From: Bacteroidota bacterium
Lineage (GTDB): Bacteria > Bacteroidota > Bacteroidia > UBA4408
Direction: 5' to 3'
DNA length: 64,000 nt
Assembly: GCA_016718805.1 (NCBI GenBank)
Contig: JADKCP010000001.1
Location: 62,001-126,000, forward strand
Numbering within the stretch: the first letter of the stretch is position 1; each line of letters begins with the position of its first letter. The notes under the pieces are model-generated. The model had not been told where the DNA came from and did not search any database. It saw only the letters and a list, made by a program, of their open reading frames with translations. Shown here in pieces: positions 8,701-20,700 of this stretch. A program made the position numbers and the translations under genes.

Positions 8701-11700
8701 GCACGTGATGCTGCTTCTAATATAAGTACTTGTAATTTTAATGTCATAGTTAGCGATACAGAGCCTCCTGTTATTAGCTGCCCTGCTAACCTGTCTGCCG
8801 TTAACGACTCGGGGCTGTGTTCTGCAATTGTTACTGGTATAAGCCCATTGAGCAGTTTCGATAATTGTGGTACTAGCACTCTTAGTTATACCATTACTGG
8901 TGCAACCACAGCAACTGGTGGCAATGATGCTAGTGGTACAGCATTTAATATTGGGAATAGCCTTGTTACATACATGCTAAAAGACAATGTTGGAAACACT
9001 TCTACTTGTTCGTTTAATGTGACTGTTAACCCTGTTGTTACTTTTTCTGATGCAGGTCCATCTCAATTAATTTGCGATACATTTACCACAATGGCAGCTA
9101 ACACGCCTGTAGCAGCGCTTGGTACCTGGTCGCTCATTTCAGGAAGCGGAGTCATTGTTTCTCCTAATTCTCCTAATTCTCTAATTACGGGAATGACAGC
9201 TGGAACCTCATTATTTAGATGGACAGTAGAAAATTCATCCTGCGCATCGTCCTTTTCCGATGTTTCAATAACCGTCGACGCCAAGCCCAGCACGGCTATT
9301 GCCGGTCCAAAACAGATTATCTGTTCTAATTCCGGAAATCTTTCTGCAAACACTCCAGTTGTTGGACAAGGAAACTGGACCTTGATATCAGGTCTTGGTA
9401 GTATCACAAATCCCATATCTGCAACTTCAGCTGTTAGTGCTTTGGGTTTGGGTAATAATATTTTCAGGTGGACAATTACCAATGGGGTATGCCCTCCTTC
9501 GTTTGATGACGATACTATTTTTGTAGTCGCAATTCCGACTTTAGCAAACGCCGGTGCTGATCAAACTTCTTTATGTGGTGTTACTTCAACTGCTCTCGCT
9601 GCAAACACTCCAACTGTTGGTACAGGAGCATGGTCTATTGTTAGTGGTGCAGGTGGTTCTTTTGTTGCTGCTACGAATCCAACTACAACATTTAATGGCG
9701 TAATCGGAAATTCTTACGTTTTACGTTGGACTATCAGCAATGCTCCTTGTGCTGCTAGTAGTGATGATGTATTGATTACCTTCAATGCCAATCCTACAGT
9801 CGCGAATGCCGGGGCTGATCAAACTTCTTTATGTGGTGTTACTTCAACTGCTCTAGCTGCAAATACTCCAACTGTTGGTACTGGAGCATGGTCTATTGTT
9901 AGTGGGGTTGGTGGTTCTTTTGTTGCTCCTTCAAATCCAACTACAACATTTAATGGTGTAATCGGAAGTTCTTATGTTTTACGTTGGACTATCAGCAATG
10001 CTCCTTGTGCTGCTAATAGTGATGATGTATTGATTACCTTCAATGCTAATCCTACTGTCGCGAATGCAGGGGCTGATCAAACTTCTTTGTGTGGTGTTAC
10101 TTCTACTTCACTCGCTGCAAACACTCCAACTGTTGGTACAGGAGCATGGTCTATTGTTAGTGGGGTTGGTGGTTCTTTTGTTGCTCCTTCAAATCCAACT
10201 ACAACATTTAATGGTGTAATCGGAAACTCTTACGTATTACGTTGGACAATCAGCAATGCTCCTTGTACCGCAAGTAGCGACGATGTGTTGATTACCTTCA
10301 ATGCCAATCCTACTGCTGCGAATGCTGGAGCTGATCAAACTTCTTTGTGTGGTGTTACTTCAACTTCACTATCTGCAAATACTCCATCTGTTGGTAACGG
10401 ATCCTGGTCTATTGTTAGTGGTGTAGGTGGTTCTTTTGTTGCTTCTTCAAATCCAACTACAACATTTAATGGTGTAATCGGAAGTTCTTATGTTTTACGA
10501 TGGACTATCAGCAATGCTCCTTGTGCTGCTAACAGTGATGATGTGTTGATTACCTTCAATGCCAATCCTACTGTCGCGAATGCCGGGGCTGATCAAACTT
10601 CTTTGTGTGGTGTTACTTCTACTTCCCTATCTGCAAATACCCCAACTGTTGGTACTGGTGCTTGGTCTATTGTTAGTGGTGTAGGTGGTTCTTTTGTTGC
10701 TTCTTCAAATCCAACTACAACATTTAATGGTGTAATCGGAAGTTCTTATGTTTTACGATGGACTATCAGCAATGCTCCTTGTGCTGCTAACAGTGATGAT
10801 GTGTTGATTACCTTCAATGCCAATCCTACTGTCGCGAATGCCGGGGCTGATCAAACTTCTTTGTGTGGTGTTACTTCTACTTCCCTATCTGCAAATACCC
10901 CAACTGTTGGTACTGGTGCTTGGTCAATTGTTAGTGGGGTTGGTGGTTCTTTTGTCGCAGCTACAAATCCAACTACAACATTTAATGGTGTTGTCGGAAA
11001 CTCCTACGTTTTACGTTGGTCTATCAGCAATGCTCCTTGTGCTGCTAACAGTGATGATGTGTTGATTACCTTCAATGCTAATCCTACTGCTGCGAATGCA
11101 GGGGCTGATCAAACTTCTTTATGTGGTGTTACTTCAACTGCTCTTGCCGCAAATGCTCCAACTGTTGGTACAGGAGCATGGTCTATTGTTAGTGGGGTTG
11201 GTGGTTCTTTTGTTGCTTCGACTAACCCAACTACAACATTTAATGGTGTAATCGGAAGTTCCTATGTTTTACGTTGGACAATCAGCAACGCGCCTTGTAC
11301 CGCTAGTAGCGATGATGTGTTGATTACCTTTAATGCTAATCCTACAGCTGCGAATGCAGGGGCTGATCAAACTTCTTTGTGTGGTGTTACTTCCTCTGCT
11401 CTCGCTGCAAATGCTCCAACTGTTGGTACTGGAGCGTGGTCTATTGTTAGTGGGGTTGGTGGTTCTTTTGTTGCTTCGACTAACCCAACTACAACATTTA
11501 ATGGTGTTGTCGGAAACTCCTACGTTTTACGTTGGACTATCAGCAATGCTCCTTGTACCACTAGTAGCGACGATGTTTTGATTACCTTCAATTCCAATCC
11601 TACTGCTGCGAATGCAGGGGCTGATCAAACTTCTTTATGTGGTGTTACTTCAACTGCTCTTGCCGCAAATACTCCAACTGTTGGTACAGGATCTTGGTCT

Positions 11701-14700
11701 ATTGTTAGTGGGGTTGGTGGTTCTTTTGTCGCAGCTACGAATCCAACTACAACATTTAATGGTGTTGTCGGAAACTCCTACGTTTTACGTTGGTCTATCA
11801 GCAATGCTCCTTGTGCTGCTAACAGTGATGATGTGTTGATTACCTTCAACGCTAATCCTACTGCCGCTAATGCCGGGGCTGATCAAACTTCTTTGTGTGG
11901 TGTTACTTCAACCACACTCGCTGCAAATGCTCCAACTGTTGGTATTGGTGCATGGTCTATTGTTAGTGGAGCGGGTGGTTCTTTTGTTGCTTCGACTAAC
12001 TCAACTACAACATTTAATGGTGTAATCGGAAGTACTTATGTTTTACGTTGGACTATCAGCAATGCTCCTTGTGCTGCTAACAGTGATGATGTGTTGATTA
12101 CCTTCAATGCTAATCCTACTGTCGCGAATGCAGGGGCTGATCAAACTTCTTTATGTGGTGTTACTTCAACTTCACTATCTGCAAATACTCCAACTATTGG
12201 TAACGGATCCTGGTCTATTGTTAGTGGGGTTGGTGGTTCTTTTGTCGCAGCTACGAATCCAACAACAACATTTAATGGTGTAATCGGAAGCTCCTACGTT
12301 TTACGTTGGTCTATCAGCAATGCTCCGTGTACTGCTAGTAGTGATGATGTGTTGATTACATTCAATGCTAATCCTACTGTCGCGAATGCAGGGGCTGATC
12401 AAACTTCTTTGTGTGGTGTTACTTCAACTGCTCTTGCCGCAAATGCTCCAACTGTTGGTACAGGAGCATGGTCTATTGTTAGTGGGGTTGGTGGTTCTTT
12501 TGTTGCTCCTTCAAATCCAACTACAACATTTAATGGTGTAATCGGAAGTTCTTATGTTTTACGTTGGACTATCAGCAATGCTCCTTGTACCGCTAGTAGC
12601 GATGATGTGTTGATTACTTTCAATGTTAATCCTACTTCTGCGAATGCAGGGGCTGATCAAACTTCTTTATGTGGTGTTACTTCTACTTCCCTATCTGCAA
12701 ATACCCCAACTGTTGGTACTGGTTCTTGGTCAATTGTTAGTGGGGTTGGTGGTTCTTTTGTTGCTCCTTCAAATCCAACTACAACATTTAATGGTGTTGT
12801 CGGAAACTCCTACGTTTTACGTTGGTCTATCAGCAATGCACCTTGTACCGCTAGTAGCGATGATGTGTTGATTACCTTTAATGCTAATCCTACTGTCGCG
12901 AATGCAGGGGCTGATCAAACTTCTTTGTGTGGTGTTACTTCAACTTCACTCGCTGCAAACACTCCAACTGTTGGTACAGGAGCATGGTCTATTGTTAGTG
13001 GGGTTGGTGGTTCTTTTGTTGCAGCTACGAATCCAACTACAACATTTAATGGTGTAATCGGAAGTTCTTATGTTTTACGTTGGACTATCAGCAATGCACC
13101 TTGTACCGCTAGTAGCGATGATGTATTGATTACCTTTAATGCTAATCCTACTGTCGCGAATGCAGGGGCTGATCAAACCAGTTCTTTAACATGTGGGTTA
13201 ACTTCAGTTACTTTATCCGGTAATACTCCCATTTCTGGTAGCGGTCTTTGGTCAATTATCTCAGGGGGTGCTGGTAGCTTTTCAAATGCTAGTCAATCGA
13301 ATACAATTTTCAGTGCCGCCCCTGGTATTTTGTTTACATTAAAATGGACCATAAGCAATGGTTGTGGCGTATCTGTGGATACAGTTTTGGTTAAATTAAA
13401 TGCTAACCCCAGTATTGCTTTAGCCGGTGCAGACCAACCTCTTGCTTGCGATGCCACATCTACCTTTCTCGCTGCAAACAGTCCTATTTTTGGAGTGGGA
13501 ACTTGGTCGATAGTTTCTGGCCTTGGTGGTAGTGTTCAAAGTCCCAATAGTCCTATTTCTTCCTTTATTGGAACATTGTCGAATGCAGCTAATGTAACCT
13601 ATACGCTACGTTGGACAATCACTAATGCTCCTTGCGTTTCTTCAAGCGACGATATGGTGATAACTTTTCCAAGAACGGCGAATGCTGCTGATGCTGGAAC
13701 AGACATCGTAGCGTGTGGCACAAACTCAACAACGCTGAATGCAGGAACTCCGGGAGCAGCACATACCGGTGTATGGACTATCGTTTCTGGAACACCTATT
13801 GGCACTTTCTCTAATCCAACAAGCCGAAATTCAACATTCACAGGTAGCGTGGGCTCTGTATACGTTTTGCGATGGACAATTACTAGAACTGCAACTGGTT
13901 GTACAAGTTTTGATGAGGTTTCCGTTTCATTTCCTTCCAACCCTGTAACTGCTAACGCCGGTAGTGATCAGTTAGGTATTTGTGGAACAAACAGTACAAC
14001 CCTTTCAGCAAATGCTGCTGGCTCGGGAACTGGCCAATGGAGCATAATATCTGGTCTTGGGGGAAGTTTTAGTAATAGTAATGACCCTGCTGCACTATTT
14101 ACAGGAGGTGTGGGGCTAGCTTATACGTTAAGATGGACCATTTCAACTAGTTTGTGTGGGGCCTCATTTGATGAAGTTGCTATTGCTTTCAATGCTTCCT
14201 CTTCTCCGGCAAATGCCGGTAATGATCAAATAAGCCTATGTGGTATAAATAGCACTCTTCTTACTGCAAATACCCCACTTTCTGGTGTTGGTAGCTGGAC
14301 TATTTTAAGCGGTGTGGGAGGAATAGTAAATTCAGTAAATAATCCACAAAGTCTTTTTACTGGTATCCTCGGAAATACCTATTCGCTCGAGTGGAGCATC
14401 CAAAATTCGCCTTGTATTGTTAGTAAAGATACCGTTGTTATTACATTCAATGGACTTCCTACAGCTTCTGTTGCTGGCCCTAATCAAACTATATGTGGAA
14501 ATTCAGTTGTATTGTCGGCGAACACACCACTATTTGGAAACGGACTTTGGAGTCTTATTAGTGGTAGCGCCGTGTTTGCAAATCCAACTTCTCCAGTAAG
14601 TGCTGTAAGCGGACTTGGGCTGGGTACTAATACTTTACGTTGGGAGATTTCCACACCTAACTGTGGTTCATCTTTCAGTGAGCTTACTATTACAGTAACT

Positions 14701-17700
14701 TCAATTCCGGCTGTCGCAAATGCAGGTCCAGACCAAACATCCTTGTGTGGTGTTTCTTCAACAACATTAGCAGCAAACACACCTACCATTGGATTTGCCA
14801 CATGGACAATTGTTTCTGGTTCTGGTGGAACTTTTCAAAACATCAATAATCCGACATCATCTTTTAGTGGGCTTCTTGGAAATTCATATGTATTAAGGTG
14901 GACCATAAGCAATCCTCCTTGTGCTGACAGCTTTGATGATGTTATAGTTACTTTTAATGATTTACCTTCTATTGCTCAGGCCGGTGTGGATCAAACTATA
15001 TGTGCTGCTACAACTAGCTTAGCTGCTACAACTCCACTAGTTGGAATCGGCGGTTGGCAAGTACTTTCAGGTGCATCAACTGTTATAAATCCCGCTAATC
15101 CAACAAGTGCGGTTAGTGGTTTATCGCTGGGCGCAAATCAATTTGTTTGGACAGTTAGCAATGGTTCTTGTGCTCCAAATACCGATACGGTTACTGTTTT
15201 TGTTGATGAGGCTCCTTCTATTGCTCAGGCCGGTGTGGATCAAACAATATGTGCTTCAACAACTAGTTTAGCTGCTACAGCTCCAATAGTTGGAACAGGA
15301 AGCTGGCAGGTAATTGTTGGCTCTTCAACTGTTGCAAACCCTGCGAATCCGACAAGCTCTGTTAGTGGTTTATCGTTGGGTTCAAATCAATTTGTATGGA
15401 CTGTAAGTAACGGATCTTGCGCACCAAGCAGCGATACTGTTACAGTATTTGTTGACACTCCGCCTTCTATTGCTCAGGCCGGTGTAGATCAAACTATATG
15501 TGCTACAACTACTAGTTTAGCTGCTACAACTCCGCTAGTTGGATTCGGCAGTTGGCAAGTACTTTCAGGTGCATCAACTGTTACTAATCCAGCTAATCCA
15601 ACAAGTGCGGTTAGTGGTTTATCGTTGGGCGCAAATCAATTTGTTTGGACAGTTAGCAATGGTTCTTGTGCTCCTAGTAGCGATACTGTTACTGTAATTG
15701 TTGACACATTTGCCTCAATTGCACAAGCCGGTGTGGACCAAACAATATGTGCTTCAACAACTAGTTTAGCTGCTACAGCTCCAATAGTTGGAACTGGAAG
15801 CTGGCAGGTACTGGTTGGCGCTTCAACTATTGCAAACCCTGCTAATCCAACAAGCTCGGTTAGTGGTTTATCTCTAGGTGCAAATCAATTTGTTTGGACT
15901 GTAAGTAACGGAACTTGCGCACCTAGCAGCGATACAGTTACTGTATTTGTTGATACACCGCCCTCTATTGCTCAGGCCGGCGTGGATCAAACTATATGTG
16001 CTTCAACAACTAGCTTAGCTGCTACAACTCCGCTAATTGGAATCGGCACTTGGCAAGTGCTTTCAGGTGCATCAACTGTTACTAATCCAGCTAATCCAAC
16101 AAGTGCGGTTAGTGGTTTATCGCTGGGCTCAAATCAATTTGTTTGGACAGTTAGTAATGGTTCTTGTGCTCCTAGTAGCGATACGGTTACTGTTATTGTT
16201 GACACCTTTGCCTCTGCTGCACAAGCCGGTGCTGATCAAACCATATGTGCTTCAACAACTAATTTAGCTGCTACAGCTCCAATAGTTGGAACTGGAAGCT
16301 GGCAGGTACTGGTTGGCGCTTCAACTATTGCAAATCCTGTTAATCCAACAAGCTCTGTTAGTGGTTTATCGTTGGGTTCAAATCAATTTGTATGGACTGT
16401 AAGTAACGGAACTTGCGCACCTAGCAGCGATACCGTTACAGTATTTGTTGATACACCACCCTCTATTGCTCAGGCCGGTGTAGATCAAACTATATGTGCT
16501 GCTACAACTAGCCTAGCTGCTACAACTCCGCAAGTTGGAATCGGCAGTTGGCAAGTACTTTCTGGCACATCAACTGTTACGAATCCCACTAATCCAACAA
16601 GTGCGGTTAGTGGTTTATCGTTGGGCTCAAATCAATTTGTTTGGACAGTTAACAATGGTTCTTGCACTCCAAATAGCGATACGGTTACTGTTATTGTTGA
16701 CACCTTTGTTTCTGCTGCTCAAGCTGGTGTGGATCAAACAATATGTGCTTCAACAACTAGTTTAGCTGCTACTGCTCCACTTGTTGGAACTGGAAGCTGG
16801 CTGGTACTGGTTGGCGCTTCAACTATTGCAAATCCTGTTAATCCAACAAGCTCGGTTAGTGGTTTATCCTTGGGGACAAATCAATTTGTTTGGACTGTAA
16901 GTAACGGAACTTGCGCACCAAGCAGCGATACAGTTACAGTATTTGTTGACACTCCGCCTTCTATTGCTCAGGCCGGTGTAAATCAAACTATTTGTGCTTC
17001 AACAACTAGCTTAGCTGCTACAACTCCGCTAGTTGGAATCGGCAGTTGGCAAGTGCTTTCAGGCACATCAACTGTTACAAATCCTGCTAACCCAACAAGT
17101 GCGGTTAGTGGTTTATCTCTAGGTTCAAATCAATTTGTTTGGACAGTTAGTAATGGTTCTTGTGCTCCTAGTAGCGATACGGTAACTGTAATTGTTGACA
17201 CATTTGCCTCTGCAGCACAAGCAGGTGTCGATCAAACAATATGTGCTTCAACAACTAGTTTAGCTGCTACAACTCCACTAGTAGGTACTGGAAGCTGGCA
17301 GGTACTGGTTGGCGCTTCAACTATTGCAAACCCTGCTAATCCAACAAGCTCGGTTAGTGGTTTATCCTTGGGTACAAATCAATTTGTATGGACTGTAAGT
17401 AACGGAACTTGCGCACCAAGCAGCGATACAGTTACTGTATTTGTTGATACACCGCCCTCTATTGCTCAGGCCGGCGTGGATCAAACTATATGTGCTTCAA
17501 CAACTAGCTTAGCTGCTACAACTCCGCTAGTTGGAATCGGCAGTTGGCAAGTATTTTCAGGTGCATCAACTGTTACAAATCCTGCAAACCCAACAAGTGC
17601 GGTTAGTGGTTTATCGTTGGGCGCAAATCAATTTGTTTGGACAGTTAGCAATGGTTCTTGTGCTCCTAGTAGCGATACTGTTACTGTAATTGTTGACACA

Positions 17701-20700
17701 TTTGCCTCTACAGCACAAGCGGGTGTGGATCAAACTATATGTGCTTCAACAACTAGTTTAGCTGCTACTGCTCCACTTGTTGGAACTGGAAGCTGGCAGG
17801 TACTGGTTGGCGCTTCAACTATTGCAAATCCTGTTAATCCAACAAGCTCGGTTAGTGGTTTATCGTTGGGGACAAATCAATTTGTTTGGACTGTAAGTAA
17901 CGGAACTTGCGCACCAAGCAGCGATACAGTTACAGTATTTGTTGACACTCCGCCTTCTATTGCTCAGGCCGGTGTAAATCAAACTATTTGTGCTTCAACA
18001 ACTAGCTTAGCTGCTACAACTCCGCTAGTTGGAATCGGCAGTTGGCAAGTGCTTTCAGGCACATCAACTGTTACAAATCCTGCTAACCCAACAAGTGCGG
18101 TTAGTGGTTTATCACTGGGCTCAAATCAATTTGTTTGGACAGTTAGCAATGGTTCTTGTGCTCCTAGTAGCGATACTGTTACTGTAATTGTTGACACATT
18201 TGCCTCTACAGCACAAGCGGGTGTGGATCAAACTATATGTGCTTCAACAACTAGTTTAGCTGCTACTGCTCCACTTGTTGGAACTGGAAGCTGGCAGGTA
18301 CTGGTTGGCGCTTCAACTATTGCAAATCCTGTTAATCCAACAAGCTCGGTTAGTGGTTTATCGTTGGGGACAAATCAATTTGTTTGGACTGTAAGTAACG
18401 GAACTTGCGCACCAAGCAGCGATACAGTTACAGTATTTGTTGACACTCCGCCTTCTATTGCTCAGGCCGGCGTGGATCAAACTATATGTGCTTCAACAAC
18501 TAGCTTAGCTGCTACAACTCCGCTAGTTGGAATCGGCAGTTGGCAAGTACTTTCTGGCACATCAACTGTTACCAATCCCGCTAATCCAACAAGTGCGGTT
18601 AGTGGTTTATCGCTAGGTTCAAATCAATTTGTTTGGACAGTTAGTAATGGTTCTTGTGCTCCTAGTAGCGATACGGTAACTGTTTTTGTTGATGAGGCTC
18701 CTTCTATTGCTTTTGCGGGAGCTAACCAAACTATTTGCTCTTCTACTACAAATTTAGCAGCCACAATCCCTCTTGTTGGTTCCGGAGTTTGGACTATCGT
18801 TTCTGGAACCGGAGTTTTTGCGAATTTTGGAGATGCTGCTACTTCTGTAAGTGGAATAATAAACGATACAAACATTTATCGATGGACAGTTGGTAATGGA
18901 ATTTGCCCAAGTGTTTTTTCTGATGTAATGGTTGTAGTTGCCTCTAACCCTCCTGTTGCTGATGCCGGACCAAATGATACTATTTGTGGAAATTCAACAA
19001 CGCTAAATGGTAATATTAGTTTAATTGGAATCGGTACCTGGACTTTGGTAAGCGGTTCTGGAAACTTTGTAAATGCAAATGCAGCAACAACCTTGGTTAA
19101 TAATCTTGGATTAGGTGACAATATATTTAGGTGGACCTTAGACAATCCTCCTTGTACTCCAACATTTGATGATGTTACAATTCAGGTAACGAGTATTCCG
19201 GCAATTGCCGATGCCGGTGGTGATACCTCTATTTGTAGTGTAGATTCAATTGTTTTATACGGAAACAATCCGATTTCTCAATCAAAAAAATGGACTATTC
19301 TGAGCGGAGGGGGCGGTAGTTTCTCTGTCGGATTAGATACTTTAGCAAATTCTGTTTTTCATGGAATTCCAGATTCAACCTATGTTTTACGTTGGACTTT
19401 AAGTAATCCTCCATGCGCCGACAGTTTTGACGATGTGGTAATTACATTCTTAAGAGCTCCCAGCACATCCAACGCAGGAAGTAGTCAAATTGGCGCATCA
19501 ACCTGCGGACTAACCACGCTTTCATTAGCTGCCAATATCCCAAATTCCGGTGTTGGAACATGGTCGGTTCAAAGTGGCGCTGGTGGAACCATTCAGTCGA
19601 CAAGCTCTCCAAATTCGCTATTTACAGGAGTTTCGGGTAGTACTTATTTGCTTACCTGGACCATTGCCAATACCTGTGGATCCAGTCAAAGTGATGTACT
19701 TATCGCTTTTAATCAAAATCCAGATACTGCCTTGGCGGGAAATGACAGCACAATTTGTGCCTCTGCAATTCAGTTGGGAGCTAATATTCCTTCATTTGGT
19801 ACAGGTTTTTGGAAGTCAATAACAGGCACCGGAATATTCTCAGATACCCTGCTTCCCAACAGTACAATTTCAAATTTATCAGCAGGAATACACACTCTTG
19901 TATGGGAAATTACTTCACCAGTTTGCGGAAGCTCATACGACACTTTAACTATTCAGGTTGATTCATTACCTGCTGTTTTATTTGCCGGTAACGATCAAAC
20001 TATTTGTGACAGTACATCAACTGTTGCTCTAAACGCTACCGCTGCTTCTATTGGAAACTCTTTTTGGTCGCTAATATCCGGAAGTGGAACCTTTCAGAAT
20101 CCTACACAATTCAACAGCACAGTAAGTCAATTGTCAAACGGTATTAACTTGTTGGCTTGGAACCTAAGCAATGGAGTATGTCCTACTATTACCGATACTC
20201 TTACTGTTACAGTTGACACTCCTCCATCAGCCGCAAATGCTGGCAATAACCGAATTGTTTGTACAAACTTTGTTGTACTTAAGGCCGATAGTATAGTAAG
20301 CGGAACCGGACTTTGGTCACAAACTTTGGGAACAGGTGCAAACATTGCCCAGCCCACTAATGACACAACTCTTGTGAATCAGCTTCAGCTTGGACTTAAT
20401 GCGTTTACATGGACTGTAAGCAACGGTGTGTGCCCGTCAAACAGCGATACTGTGTATATCGATGTTAATCAGGCTTCCTCGGCTGCTGTTGCAGGAGCAG
20501 ATACTACAATTTGTGAAAGTACAGACTCAATATCCATTCATGCGCTTGCTCCTGTTATTGGAATCGGTTCATGGAAAGTGCTCATAGGGCCTTCAATTAT
20601 TAGCGATAGCCTTCAGGCAACAACTTACATAAAGGGCTTACAAAAAGGATTAAACAAAATTGTTTGGACAGTTCGAAATGGTCTATGTTCAGACTTTGAC

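Noticed and set aside
9556..18711. CRISPR-like regular repetition
   Set aside because: Units are 249-258 bp, lie in one open frame and have no spacers; no cas gene is nearby.
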